The notes beneath the pieces were generated by a model, which was not told the DNA's origin, did not search any database, and saw nothing but the letters and a program-made list of their open reading frames with translations. Below, in pieces: positions 26,551-35,271 of a stretch of DNA of 64,000 nucleotides. This DNA is from Natrinema salinisoli. Its GTDB lineage: Archaea > Halobacteriota > Halobacteria > Halobacteriales > Natrialbaceae. The DNA lies in contig NZ_CP084469.1 of assembly GCF_020405205.1 (NCBI RefSeq), positions 3,286,001 to 3,350,000 of the forward strand. The letters are read 5' to 3'. Positions within the stretch are counted from its first letter, which is position 1. Every line of letters begins with the position of its first letter. The position numbers and the translations under genes were made by a program.

Positions 26551-27162
26551 ATGGACCGCCGAGGAGTCCTCGCCGCTGCGGGAAGTCTGTTCACGATCTC
26601 GGCCGCAGGATGTGCCGCGTTCGAGTCCGAACCCGACGACGAGGACCTGCCGGAACCGGTCGTCGAAGACGTTCGGGTCCCGGCGGTCGAGCACGTCGAC
26701 CGCGACGTCCTTCCGCCGGTCGAGTCGATCGACGCGGGCTCCGATTCGGACCGCGAGTTCGCCGCGACGTTCGAAAACGCCGGCGACGCCGGTGACGCCG
26801 CGATCTCGCTGTACCTCCTCGAGGCGGACGACGACGAGGACGTCCTCACGGCCGGCGCTCCCGCTCGCGTGACCGTCGTCCACTTCGCGGCGGGCGAACG
26901 GCGCGACGTCGCCTTCGACGACGTGGCGCCGGAAGGGGACGATGCCTACTACCTCGAGGCACAGATCGGAAGCGTCGAGGCAGACGTCCGAAACGACGGC
27001 GAGGAGGGTCTCGTCGAGGTCGTGCTCACTTCGCCGGACGGCGAACCGACGGGCAAACGGCGGACGCTCGAACTGGACGCGGACGCGACCGAGACCATCT
27101 CGTTCGACGGGGCGTTCATGCGGGAAGCGTACGACGTGCGGGCGGAGGCAGCCGACCAGTAG
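26551..27162 (+). CDS. Tat-exported lipoprotein, unknown function
   Basis: A 203-residue protein starting MDRRGVLAAAGSLFTISAAGC: twin arginine, hydrophobic stretch and lipobox AAGC, so a lipid-anchored, Tat-exported protein. The mature part is strongly acidic and probably beta-sandwich (FxxNAGDAGDAAISLYL, VVHFAAGERRDVAFDDV), like CARDB/FxLYD-type adhesion or binding domains. The frame is open upstream, but that part is the palindromic intergenic region, so the internal ATG was taken. It precedes the ATP-grasp gene by 90 bases. Confidence 0.82.
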   Translation: MDRRGVLAAAGSLFTISAAGCAAFESEPDDEDLPEPVVEDVRVPAVEHVDRDVLPPVESIDAGSDSDREFAATFENAGDAGDAAISLYLLEADDDEDVLTAGAPARVTVVHFAAGERRDVAFDDVAPEGDDAYYLEAQIGSVEADVRNDGEEGLVEVVLTSPDGEPTGKRRTLELDADATETISFDGAFMREAYDVRAEAADQ

Positions 27163-27252
27163 CGCCGGTGCTCGAGCACTCCTCGTTTCGGTTCCGCCCT
27201 CCTGCTCGAGCCACGAGACACCTTTTTCCCCATCTCCTCCCGAGTACCGCGT

Positions 27253-28119
27253 ATGATCGATCTCGCGGTCGCGAACGACCAGGAAACCTTCGAGCGGATG
27301 GGGGAGCCGCTGGCCGAGCGCGGAATAGGGGTTCACCACGTGCCCGTGCGCGAGCGCACGATTCCGCTCGACGAACCGCCGTGGGGTCCCGACGAGTACG
27401 ACGTCGGCTTCGTCTATCCGGGACGACTCATGGAAGGCGGGGTCGCCGACGCCTTGCTCGAGATCCCGTGGCTCAACGACCACGAAACGGTGTTGACCTC
27501 GCGGAACAAGGGCGAGGTGCTGGCGCGACTCGAGCGCGCCGACCTACCGGTCCCGAAATCCGTCTACGTCTCGAACGAGGTCGGCGAGAACGAGTTGGCG
27601 GCGGTCTTCGAGCGATTCGAGCCACCGGTCGTCGTCAAGCCCAACTCGACGACGCGGGGGGTCGGCGTCGCGAAGGCCCACGATCTGGACTCCTTTCTGG
27701 GGATCTGTGACTACCTCTCGCTGGTTCACGACTACCGGGCGACCGGCGACCAGTCGTTTCTGGTCCAGGAGTACCTGCCGAACGCGACCGATTACCGCGT
27801 GATGGTACTCGAGGGGGAGTACGTCGGCGCGGTCGAGCGGCGACTCCCCGACGAGGCGGTCAGCGAGGGCCAGTGGAAGCACAATGTCCACCGCGGGGCG
27901 GAGGCGACCGGCGTCGATCTTCCCGATGCGTGGCGCGAACTCGCCGAATCGGTCGCCGCCGAACTCGAGATCCCGTTCGTGGGCGTCGATCTGCTCGAGA
28001 CGGACGACCGGCTGGTAGTCAACGAGACAAACGCGCGGCCGACGATCGACGAGGAGACGAAGTACGAACCGGACTTTTACGATCGGCTGGCGGCCGCGAT
28101 ACGCACTGCTGCCGACTGA
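27253..28119 (+). CDS. ATP-grasp ligase, RimK-like
   Basis: A 288-residue ATP-grasp enzyme. The central region has PPVVVKPNSTTRGVGVAKAH (ATP-binding strand and glycine loop) and FLVQEYLPNATDYRVMVLEG. The Mg-binding end is 'FVGVDLLETDDRLVVNETNARP'. RimK-type enzymes join an amino acid to a carboxylate using ATP; candidates are glutamate ligation to a protein or cofactor. The N-terminal third matches no specific pathway enzyme, so the substrate is open. Confidence 0.85.
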   Translation: MIDLAVANDQETFERMGEPLAERGIGVHHVPVRERTIPLDEPPWGPDEYDVGFVYPGRLMEGGVADALLEIPWLNDHETVLTSRNKGEVLARLERADLPVPKSVYVSNEVGENELAAVFERFEPPVVVKPNSTTRGVGVAKAHDLDSFLGICDYLSLVHDYRATGDQSFLVQEYLPNATDYRVMVLEGEYVGAVERRLPDEAVSEGQWKHNVHRGAEATGVDLPDAWRELAESVAAELEIPFVGVDLLETDDRLVVNETNARPTIDEETKYEPDFYDRLAAAIRTAAD

Positions 28120-28157
28120 AAATACCGAAAACGAGCGATTCGACCGCGACGGCCCGA

Positions 28158-28559
28158 TTACTCGAGGCTGATGTCCGAGGACTGTTCGGCGCGATCGAAG
28201 ACGACTTCGAGAACGCCGTTGTTGTAGGTCGCGGAGGCGGTGTGTTCGTTGACCCGGGTCGGCAGGGAGACGCGCTCGTCGTACTGGCGGTGGTCGCTCT
28301 CGGCGGAGATGGTCAGGGTTGTGCCGTCGCACTCGAGTTCGATGTTGTCCTTCTCGACGCCGGGGAGGTCGGCGATGATGCGAACCTCGTCGTCGGTTTC
28401 GTGGATATCGACGTGCGTGTCCATGCCGAACCCGTTGTCGACGTCCCTCGAGGAGTCGAAATCGACGTTGGCATCGGCTCCGTTCATCATCTCGTTCATC
28501 ATTCGTTCGATCTCGCGGAACAGATCGTCGAAGGGTTCGTCGCGGTCGTCTCGGCGCAT
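28158..28559 (-). CDS. hsp20: Hsp20/alpha-crystallin small heat-shock protein
   Basis: A 133-residue ATP-independent chaperone. An acidic N-terminal arm (RRDDRDEPFDDLFREIERMMNEM) precedes an alpha-crystallin domain with HIHETDDEVRIIADLPGVEKDNIELECDG and the conserved A-x-x-x-N-G-V-L motif (ATYNNGVLEVVF). There is no long C-terminal IXI tail; the protein ends shortly after DISLE. The start at 28559 (MRRDDRDEP) was preferred to one nine codons upstream. Confidence 0.93.
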   Translation of the reverse strand: MRRDDRDEPFDDLFREIERMMNEMMNGADANVDFDSSRDVDNGFGMDTHVDIHETDDEVRIIADLPGVEKDNIELECDGTTLTISAESDHRQYDERVSLPTRVNEHTASATYNNGVLEVVFDRAEQSSDISLE

Positions 28560-28717
28560 GTGGCCACCTAGGGTGCGGCGTGGCAAAAACTTTCTGTCGT
28601 TGCTATACGAGCGGAAATGACCGACGACGGACGCCGGCGGACGCGACGGGTGAGGACTTCGCTCGCTCGTAGCGTCTCGACGACTCGGAACGGAACCGGC
28701 TCGTTCGCTCGGACGGC

Positions 28718-29731
28718 CTACAGACCGATCCCGAGCGCTTCGTCGGTCGTTTCGATGCTCTCCTGGGCGTCGGCCGCGCCGGTCACGGCGCGGATCGCGT
28801 CGACGTTCTCCGGCACGACGTCGCTCTCCTGGTGGATCGCCTGGAAGCAGTAGAAGTCCCGTCCGACGGTCGAGATGGACTCCTCCCAGATGCAGTTCTC
28901 CCAGATGTCGCCGCGGGGTCGGCCGGCGTCCAGGGCGTACTCCTTGAGTTTCCCGCTGCCGTCGATGTCCATACGCTCGGGGATCGAAAAGAGGCGCGAC
29001 TCGTCGGCGAACAGTTCGCGAACGTCTGCAGCGTCGACCTCCTCTTCCAACGTGACGTTGAGGCTGTGCATGTGCATCTGCGTCGCGGGGACCTTCATCC
29101 CGAGCGTGTCGATATCGAGATCGGGGAAGATGGTCTCGACGTCGGGGCCGTGGTGGGACGGAATCGTCACTGGATTCGGGAGGATGTCGTTGATCGGACC
29201 GCGGTCGGACTGGCCGGGGTCGCCGCCGCGCCGAACCAGCGTCGCGCGGACCTTCTCGACGCCGTAGGCCTCTCGGAGCGGCGCGATGACTCGAGAGAGC
29301 CCGGTCGTGTTACAGGAGACGACGCGCACGTGGTCGGCGTCGACGGCGTCTTCGAAGTTCGAACGCGCGTTGAAACTCACGTCGGCGATGTCGGCGTCTT
29401 CGCCGCCCTGGTAGAGCGCGGGCGTGTCGTACTCCTCGTAGAGTTCTTTGTTCTGGGCGCCGATCCCCGACGGCGTGGCGTCGACGACGACGTCGGCCTC
29501 GGCGACGAGGTCCTCGACCGGCCCCGCGATCTCGAGGCCGGCCTGGGCGAACAGCTCCGCGCGCTCCTCGACGGCGGCGTAGAGCGGGAATCCCTTGTCG
29601 ATCGCTGTCTCGGCTTCGAAGTTCGGGCGCGTCTTCGCGACGCCCAGCACCTCCATGTCGGGCTGTCGTCGAACCGCGTCCGCGACGCGTTTGCCGATCG
29701 TGCCGTAGCCGTTGATCGCGACCTGTTGCAT
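28718..29731 (-). CDS. gap: Archaeal (type II) glyceraldehyde-3-phosphate dehydrogenase
   Basis: A 337-residue phosphorylating GAPDH of the archaeal class. The NAD(P) motif [15 protein letters not shown] is at residues 6-20, catalytic Cys140 lies in SCNTTGLSR and an IPSHHGPD block follows. In haloarchaea that degrade sugars by the semi-phosphorylated Entner-Doudoroff route, this class usually serves gluconeogenesis. It is transcribed alone from a TATA-like box about 30 bases upstream of the ATG. Confidence 0.95.
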   Translation of the reverse strand: MQQVAINGYGTIGKRVADAVRRQPDMEVLGVAKTRPNFEAETAIDKGFPLYAAVEERAELFAQAGLEIAGPVEDLVAEADVVVDATPSGIGAQNKELYEEYDTPALYQGGEDADIADVSFNARSNFEDAVDADHVRVVSCNTTGLSRVIAPLREAYGVEKVRATLVRRGGDPGQSDRGPINDILPNPVTIPSHHGPDVETIFPDLDIDTLGMKVPATQMHMHSLNVTLEEEVDAADVRELFADESRLFSIPERMDIDGSGKLKEYALDAGRPRGDIWENCIWEESISTVGRDFYCFQAIHQESDVVPENVDAIRAVTGAADAQESIETTDEALGIGL

Positions 29732-29916
29732 GTGCTCGGGAGTGGACCACCGAACGGGATAATCGTTTCGAGGCGTCTCAGCCGATATTCACTCGGTTCG
29801 GAGTTCTCGATCGCTCTCGAGGGGGAATGGTCCGACCGTCGTTCCCATATTGACTCGATCCGCGACGGACCCATCAGCATCAGCATCGTCGACCGCGAGG
29901 TGATCCCCGACTGGAT

Positions 29917-30082
29917 GGCCGTCTTCTCCTCCGGGCCCAAAACGATAGTCTCCGACGCCCAGTACGACTCGATCGTCTCCTCGAACGTCGGCGACGATGG
30001 CCGTGACGAGCGCGTTACCATGTCAGACAGCGACCCAGCATTTCCCTCCCAGAAGGAAGTTCACGACCGATACGACGAATAG
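29917..30082 (+). pseudogene. Probable remnant of a larger gene (C-terminal part)
   Basis: An open frame with protein-like composition runs from about 29760 to the stop at 30080-30082 but has no convincing start. The first in-frame ATG (29917) gives only 54 residues, beginning MAVFSSGPKTIVSDAQYDSI and ending HDRYDE. The stop is two bases before the ATG of the next small gene, suggesting an old operon whose upstream part has been lost. I cannot name the parent family. It sits at the left edge of an AT-rich island. Confidence 0.35.
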
Positions 30083-30084
30083 GG

Positions 30085-30288
30085 ATGCTCGAGGACGATA
30101 TCGACTTGTTTTGGGAGCCCCCGATCGAGAAGAAGATAGTCTCCGTCTTCAACCGAACAGCCCTCGGAGTCGCTACCATCTTCGGAGCGTGGCACATCTG
30201 GAACCAGAACTGGTGGCCTGTCTCCCTGATATTCTTCATGATGTTCCCTGCCCACTTCTTAGCCTACTGGATAACTGACACGCCGTAA
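30085..30288 (+). CDS. Small membrane protein, tryptophan-rich
   Basis: A 67-residue protein with an amphipathic N-terminus (DIDLFWEPPIEKK) and two adjacent hydrophobic stretches (about 22-38 and 44-62) containing several Trp/Phe residues. The ATG directly follows the stop of the upstream remnant, consistent with translational coupling. It begins an AT-rich island that also holds a secreted glycine-rich protein and another small membrane protein. Role unknown; an immunity or anchoring function is speculation. Confidence 0.55.
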   Translation: MLEDDIDLFWEPPIEKKIVSVFNRTALGVATIFGAWHIWNQNWWPVSLIFFMMFPAHFLAYWITDTP

Positions 30289-30462
30289 ACGATCGACATC
30301 CAATTCTGTTTTCCGAATGTGACCCATTCTTTGATATTCAATAACCAATAATTTCATTATATATCTACGTACTGCTAGGTCCATATGATGTGTATAGGCC
30401 ATTAGTAATATCCAAAAACAATAAAATTTATAACCGCCAAACTACAACTTTCTAACGCGATA
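30289..30462 (+). promoter_or_regulatory. AT-rich promoter region of the halocin-like gene
   Basis: Very AT-rich intergenic DNA. The TATA-like ATTTATAA (about 30426-30433) lies some 30 bases before ATG GCG AAA at 30463, exactly the distance for a leaderless start there. This supports 30463 as the original initiation codon of the downstream gene. Confidence 0.5.
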
Positions 30463-30488
30463 ATGGCGAAATAAATCGCAGACGCTTC

Positions 30489-31445
30489 ATGCGCGTAAGT
30501 GGTACAGCTGCCGGACTGACTGCCATCTCAGGCATGGCGTCTGCTAGTCAGAGCGATGTCAAGAGTAACTTAGACATCAACGTTGAGTCTTTCACTGCAG
30601 ACGGGGTCAAGTACACTGCATCCGTTGTCCGGAATACTCAAACTGGAGGGATGGACGGTTTTATCCTTCCTACTGAGGCCAATGGCGGTCTCTCTGCCTC
30701 TTCGCAGACGGCCGAGCCCCTCTCATCCGATGGCGGGGGGATGTACGAAATCTCCAACGATGTCCTCGAGGACCTCGACAACAGTGCGTTCAAGCCTGAT
30801 AGTGGGGACGCGGTGACTGCCTCGAGCTCGAGTAGTACCGATCTGTGGGTACAACTCGGTGAAGCGGGTGGTGTCTCTGCTGAATCGGACGGAGTCTCAA
30901 TCCAAGAAGAGAAGTCGCTCCTGAAGGAGGCAGTGGAACGGATCTCTGATGGTGCCGTGGATGGACTCAACCGTATCGGGGCATACTACATCGATAGTCC
31001 AAAAGGGACGGACTGTGATGCTTTTGGTGCTGTAGGCCCTCACCGCCAATTTGGAGCAGCAGTCGATTACGAAGAGTACATCGAGGAGTACGGTTCGAGC
31101 ATTGTCGGAGGTGTCATTGGTACCATTGTTGGCTCTTACGGTGGTGTTGGGACGGCTGCATTTGGTGCTGCAGTTGGAATCATTCTCGGAGATGGTGTTG
31201 CAGACCTGAAACAATCGACGAACCTGACGATGATCTTGCGAGACAAGGACAACTGCTCCTTCGGAATAATGTGCGATAACGCTGAAATCGATGTCTTCTC
31301 GAGTGGATACTTCATGGATGAGAGCCGAGAACTCTTCCATATTCCAACCCCCGCTCCAGAAACGAAACATCTTCACTACGGAATGAACAGCGAAATAGTC
31401 GATGTGGGTACCCCGTACCGGGAGACGTTGCGGATTTCCCAGTGA
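30489..31445 (+). CDS. Tat-secreted, glycine-zipper halocin-like protein; start probably frameshifted
   Basis: A 318-residue frame from the first in-frame ATG, with an alanine-rich Tat signal remnant (MRVSGTAAGLTAISGMASA), a Ser/Asp-rich middle, and a glycine-zipper hydrophobic stretch IVGGVIGTIVGSYGGVGTAA near residues 205-245. Three cysteines lie nearby (DCDAF and CSFGIMC). Immediately upstream the same frame reads NRRRFM, the missing twin-arginine motif, but without a start codon. ATG GCG AAA at 30463 is one base out of frame; one extra A in its AAA run would give MAKINRRRFMRVSG. Secretion with a pore-like segment resembles halocins; homology is not proven. The DNA is AT-rich relative to neighbours. 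Confidence 0.6.
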   Translation: MRVSGTAAGLTAISGMASASQSDVKSNLDINVESFTADGVKYTASVVRNTQTGGMDGFILPTEANGGLSASSQTAEPLSSDGGGMYEISNDVLEDLDNSAFKPDSGDAVTASSSSSTDLWVQLGEAGGVSAESDGVSIQEEKSLLKEAVERISDGAVDGLNRIGAYYIDSPKGTDCDAFGAVGPHRQFGAAVDYEEYIEEYGSSIVGGVIGTIVGSYGGVGTAAFGAAVGIILGDGVADLKQSTNLTMILRDKDNCSFGIMCDNAEIDVFSSGYFMDESRELFHIPTPAPETKHLHYGMNSEIVDVGTPYRETLRISQ

Positions 31446-31526
31446 CTGGCTCCACTACACCTATCAGAGCCCCTTCATTTTTATAGAAGAGAACATAGTA
31501 CAAAAATATAAAACCAATACTTAAAA

Positions 31527-31757
31527 ATGAAAGAAAAGATATCTAAGTTCTGGGAGCAGGCCAATAAGGACTGGCAGCGTCCGATACTAGGGAATTTGAT
31601 AGTTGTACTTGGAGTAATAATTTCGATACTTGCATCGGGGATCCTATTCGATGTGATTCTCGGGGTCTCGGATAGTATCCGAGTAACAGCATCAGCTATA
31701 TCAGCTATGTTGGCAGTAATGCTAGTACATTATAACCTCAAAAAACGAGGGTGGTAA
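31527..31757 (+). CDS. Small two-helix membrane protein, possible immunity partner
   Basis: A 76-residue protein: basic N-terminus (MKEKISKFWEQANKDWQRP), two hydrophobic helices (about 22-45 and 50-68) and a basic end (NLKKRGW). It lies 81 bases after the glycine-zipper protein, same strand, same AT-rich island, with a TATA-like aaatataaaa about 25 bases upstream. Small cationic membrane proteins beside bacteriocin genes are often immunity factors; here that is inference from position only. Confidence 0.6.
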   Translation: MKEKISKFWEQANKDWQRPILGNLIVVLGVIISILASGILFDVILGVSDSIRVTASAISAMLAVMLVHYNLKKRGW

Positions 31758-31810
31758 GTCCGAGTATCCCGATTACCCCACCGGAGCGAACGAGTGCTCC
31801 GTACTTTTTG

Positions 31811-31978
31811 ATGGCTGTAGAAAACGACAGTAGTGGTCACCAGAAGCTCTCCTACGAGCGCATCACGACTACGGAGGATACGGGCGATCCCGACGTCTGT
31901 ACCGAGCTCGAGGACACCGGCAGCGATGTCACCGCATTCGTCATCGACGATATGGTCGACCAGTCGGGCAAACTGTGA
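31811..31978 (+). CDS. Small acidic protein, unknown function
   Basis: A 55-residue acidic protein, MAVENDSSGHQKLSYERITTTEDTGDPDVC..., ending DDMVDQSGKL. The composition is strongly haloarchaeal (Asp/Glu/Thr/Ser) and distinct from the AT-rich island on its left, marking the return to core DNA. One cysteine is present and no domain is recognised. The ATG at 31811 was chosen over an upstream ATG inside the preceding gene's end. It precedes the aminopeptidase gene by 62 bases. Confidence 0.6.
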   Translation: MAVENDSSGHQKLSYERITTTEDTGDPDVCTELEDTGSDVTAFVIDDMVDQSGKL

Positions 31979-32040
31979 ATCGAACGCCGGTGAACGCAGG
32001 GAAGGCAAGACATATCGGTCCACTGAACGCACACGAACGT

Positions 32041-32997
32041 ATGCCAGCACTTCGAGCCGCCGCGGAGACGGCCGTCCGCCAGTGTCTGAATCTCGAGGCC
32101 GAGGAGTCGTGTGCGGTCGTCACCGACGACGAGCGCGAACCGATCGGAGAGGCGCTCTACGAGGTCGCCGCCGAGATCACCGACGACGCCGTAATCGTCC
32201 GCTATCCGCCGGGTGAGACCCACGGCAGCGAACCGCCGGAACCGGTCGCGGCGGCGATGGCCGGCGCGGACGTCGTCCTCGCGCCGACGACGAAGAGCCT
32301 GAGCCACACGCGGGCCCGCACCGAGGCGAACGAGGCAGGTGCGCGGGTCGCGACGCTCCCCGGGATCACCGAGGACGTCTTCACGACGGGGCTCGACGCC
32401 GACTACGAATCCATCGCGGCCCACTGCGAGGCGGTCCGCGAGCAGGTCGCCGACGCCGACGAGATCCGCGTCACGACGGACGCCGGGACCGACATCACCT
32501 TCGGGGTCGGCGGTCGGGAGTGGTTCTCGGACACCGGTATCGTCCACGAACCCGGCCAGATGTCGAACCTCCCGGCCGGCGAGGTGTTCATCAGCCCGAC
32601 CACGGCGAACGGACGGTTCGTCGTCGACGGGACGATGCGTCCCCATGGCCTGCTCGAGGACGGCCACCGGCTCACGTTCGATGTCGAAGACGGGCTCGTC
32701 ACGCACATCTCCGACGACGAAATCCGCGCGACGGTCGAGGACGCGGCTGATGAGGTTGGCGACGCCGCCTACAACCTCGCCGAGCTCGGTATCGGCACGA
32801 ACGTGGCCGTCACCGAACTCGTCGGCTCGGTGCTGCTCGACGAGAAGGCCGGCGGGACCGTTCACATCGCGATCGGCGACAACGCGGGAATCGGCGGCGA
32901 GACGGAAGCGCCGATTCACCTCGACGGAATCCTTCGAGAGCCGACCGTCTTCGCCGAGGGTGAGCCTATCGACCTTCCGCAGCCGGACGATTCCTGA
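32041..32997 (+). CDS. M29-like aminopeptidase
   Basis: A 318-residue protein of the thermophilic aminopeptidase/2,5-dihydroxypyridine dioxygenase-like group. Features include 'LAPTTKSLSHTRARTEANEAGARVATLPGI', a central FSDTGIVHEPGQMSNLPAGEVFISP with metal-binding Glu/His, and a C-terminal 'HIAIGDNAGIGGETEAPIHLDG' with the late His/Asp ligands. Members are dinuclear metallopeptidases. The ATG at 32041 was chosen; the frame opens 22 codons earlier in sequence with poor composition. Confidence 0.83.
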   Translation: MPALRAAAETAVRQCLNLEAEESCAVVTDDEREPIGEALYEVAAEITDDAVIVRYPPGETHGSEPPEPVAAAMAGADVVLAPTTKSLSHTRARTEANEAGARVATLPGITEDVFTTGLDADYESIAAHCEAVREQVADADEIRVTTDAGTDITFGVGGREWFSDTGIVHEPGQMSNLPAGEVFISPTTANGRFVVDGTMRPHGLLEDGHRLTFDVEDGLVTHISDDEIRATVEDAADEVGDAAYNLAELGIGTNVAVTELVGSVLLDEKAGGTVHIAIGDNAGIGGETEAPIHLDGILREPTVFAEGEPIDLPQPDDS

Positions 32998-33136
32998 TCG
33001 GTTCCGCGCCGTTCGACGCTCGGTTCCCTTTTCTTCCGGTCTCGAGCCGAAATTCAGCCGACGTTAGTCGATTAAATCTTCACCGCTTCTGTGAGAACCT
33101 AGTGGTTTCAAGTGGAGATAGTGTGAGTTCGGACCG

Positions 33137-33718
33137 ATGAGCGATACTCAGGGGTACGACATTCAGGGAATCGAGTTGACTGATGACAGCTACACGGTCG
33201 AGCAGGGACTCGTCCGGAACAAGTACAGGGCGCTCGACGCCGACGGGAACACCGTTCTCAAGGGGAAACAGAAGATGCTGAAGATGAAAGAGGAGTTCCC
33301 CTTTACCGACGGCGACGGGAACGAGGTGTTCACCGTGAAGGCTGGCGGTATCATCGACGTCGCGGGGAACTACGTGCTCTCGGACGCCCGGACCGGCGAG
33401 GATCTGGTCGTTCTGGACAACGACTACTCCCTGCTGCAGGACACGTGGAAGATCCGCGACGCGACCACCGAGGAGAAACTGGCCGAAATCAACTCCCGCG
33501 GTGCGATGGTGACCCTGGCGCGCAACAATGTTCCGTTCGGCGGCTGGATTCCGCACAAGTACGAGATCACGGACCAGGAGGGCGCTCACGTGGGCTCGAT
33601 CGACGGCCAGTTCTCGCTGCGCGACCGCTACGAGATCACGATCGACGACGCCAGTTCCGTCCCGAAAGAGCCCGTCGTGGCCGCGGCGATGGTCATCGAC
33701 GCGATTCAGGGGCACTAG
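33137..33718 (+). CDS. LURP-one-related (DUF567-like) family protein
   Basis: A 193-residue protein with the tubby-like LURP-one barrel pattern: repeated strands such as 'TVEQGLVRNKYRALDADGNTVLKGKQKMLKMKEEFPFTDGDGNEVFTVKA' and 'YVLSDARTGEDLVVLDNDYSLLQDTWKIRD'. The late strand has 'IDDASSVPKEPVVAAAMVIDAIQG', typical of the last helix in this fold. These proteins may bind phospholipids or scaffold membranes, but function in archaea is unknown. It stands alone with no linked partner. Confidence 0.82.
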   Translation: MSDTQGYDIQGIELTDDSYTVEQGLVRNKYRALDADGNTVLKGKQKMLKMKEEFPFTDGDGNEVFTVKAGGIIDVAGNYVLSDARTGEDLVVLDNDYSLLQDTWKIRDATTEEKLAEINSRGAMVTLARNNVPFGGWIPHKYEITDQEGAHVGSIDGQFSLRDRYEITIDDASSVPKEPVVAAAMVIDAIQGH

Positions 33719-33842
33719 CCAGTTTCGACCCGGCCGTACGGCTCCACCGGCCGACACGTGGGATCTCCGCTGGGGACGGTAGCCGGGGAGAGGGCTACCA
33801 CGGGTTCAATCGCTTTTTAGGTACGTAGCCGCTACACCGTCC

Positions 33843-34496
33843 ATGAACGATATTCCGGAGCGCGTTCCGACGGTCTGTCCGTCGTGCTCGCCGGACCTCG
33901 AGACGGTCCACGAAGTACTCACGGACGGCGGCGGGACCCTCACCGTTCGGTGCAGCGAGTGTAGTCACGTCCACAAGATCCAGCCCGACCGCGAGCGCGA
34001 AGTCACGCTCGACGTCGTCGTCTCTCAGGGCGGTGAATCCTTCACTGCGAACGTCACTACCCCCGAAGACGAGACCATCGAGGTCGGCGACGAGTTCATA
34101 CTCGAGACCGAGGAAGTGCTCTCGACGGTTCGCGTGACCAGCGTTGAACTCGACGGACAGAAGCGTGTCGAGGAGGCTCCCGCCGACGAGATCGAGACCG
34201 TCTGGACCCGCGAGGTCGACAACGTGGGCGTCAACGTGACGGTTCACCCGCAGGACGGCTCGAGAGACGACAGTCGGAGCATCACGGTCCACGTGCCGGG
34301 CGACTACGAGTTCGAGGTCGGTGCAGTCGAATCCTTCGGCGACGACGAGTTCGAAATCGACGCTTTCGTCGTCCGGAAGGACGCCGACGGCTACCGCCGA
34401 GACCGCTTCGAGGAAGCGGGCGATACCGCCTTCGCGAAGGACATCAAGCGGGTCTACGCCTACGACGAGCAGAGCAGCGCCTGGTCTGCTTGGTAA
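33843..34496 (+). CDS. HVO_0476 family zinc-finger protein
   Basis: A 217-residue haloarchaeal protein. An N-terminal zinc ribbon (CPSC at about 13-16 and CSEC at about 39-42) precedes an acidic beta-rich body with 'VGDEFILETEEVLSTVRVTSVELDG' and 'IETVWTREVDNVGVNVTVHP'. It ends 'VYAYDEQSSAWSAW'. The family is widespread in haloarchaea, probably nucleic-acid or protein binding, and has no experimental function I can cite. It lies upstream of two methyltransferase genes. Confidence 0.85.
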   Translation: MNDIPERVPTVCPSCSPDLETVHEVLTDGGGTLTVRCSECSHVHKIQPDREREVTLDVVVSQGGESFTANVTTPEDETIEVGDEFILETEEVLSTVRVTSVELDGQKRVEEAPADEIETVWTREVDNVGVNVTVHPQDGSRDDSRSITVHVPGDYEFEVGAVESFGDDEFEIDAFVVRKDADGYRRDRFEEAGDTAFAKDIKRVYAYDEQSSAWSAW

Positions 34497-34587
34497 GCGA
34501 TCCGCGGCGGCGCGTCCCGACCGGTCGAACACCGGTACTCGCTACCCGATTCCCTACTATTCTCGAGTCCGTACGTGATCGCACACC

Positions 34588-35217
34588 ATGTCCGATACCC
34601 ACGAGGATCGACGCCAGCAGATGGTCGAAACGGTCGCGCCGCGCGTCGACGATGATCGCGTTCTCGAGGCCCTCGAGGCGGTCCCGCGCCACGAATTCGT
34701 CCCGCCGGACCGTCGGGACAGCGCCTACGCGGACCGTCCGCTTCCGATCGGTGACGGACAGACGATCAGCGCGCCGCACATGGTCGCGATCATGGCCGAC
34801 CTGCTCGAGGCCGATCCCGGCGACGACGTCCTCGAGATCGGCACCGGCTGTGGCTATCACGCCGCGGTAACCGCCGAACTGGTCGGTGACGAGAACGTCT
34901 ACACCGTCGAGTACGGCGAAGAGCTTGCCCGGCAGGCCCGCGACCGGCTCGCGGAACTGGGCTACGACGGCGTCTCGATCCGCGTCGGCGACGGTCGCGA
35001 GGGCTGGGCCGAGCACGCGCCCTACGACGCCGCCTACCTCACCTGCGCGACGCCGTCGCTTCCGGAGCCGGTCGTCGACCAGCTTCGACCCGGCGGTCAG
35101 CTGCTCGCACCGGTCGGGACCGGTCGCCAGCGGCTCGTGGCGGCGACGAAGCGGTCCGACGGCTCGCTCGCTCGAACCGAACGCGGCGGCGTTCGGTTCG
35201 TCCGGATGCGCGGCTAG
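34588..35217 (+). CDS. pcm: Protein-L-isoaspartate O-methyltransferase
   Basis: A 209-residue SAM-dependent enzyme that repairs isoaspartyl residues in aged proteins. It has the active-site segment GQTISAPHMVA (about 54-64), SAM motif I LEIGTGCGYHAA and post-I acidic 'VEYGEEL', then DGREGWAEHAPYD. The C-terminus RFVRMRG is slightly shorter than in bacterial enzymes. The paralogue at 35272 follows after 54 bases, in the same direction. Confidence 0.93.
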   Translation: MSDTHEDRRQQMVETVAPRVDDDRVLEALEAVPRHEFVPPDRRDSAYADRPLPIGDGQTISAPHMVAIMADLLEADPGDDVLEIGTGCGYHAAVTAELVGDENVYTVEYGEELARQARDRLAELGYDGVSIRVGDGREGWAEHAPYDAAYLTCATPSLPEPVVDQLRPGGQLLAPVGTGRQRLVAATKRSDGSLARTERGGVRFVRMRG

Positions 35218-35271
35218 ATCCGCGGACCGCGCAAGCGCGCCATTGATTACGACCGCTCCGATAGCTGGCGT

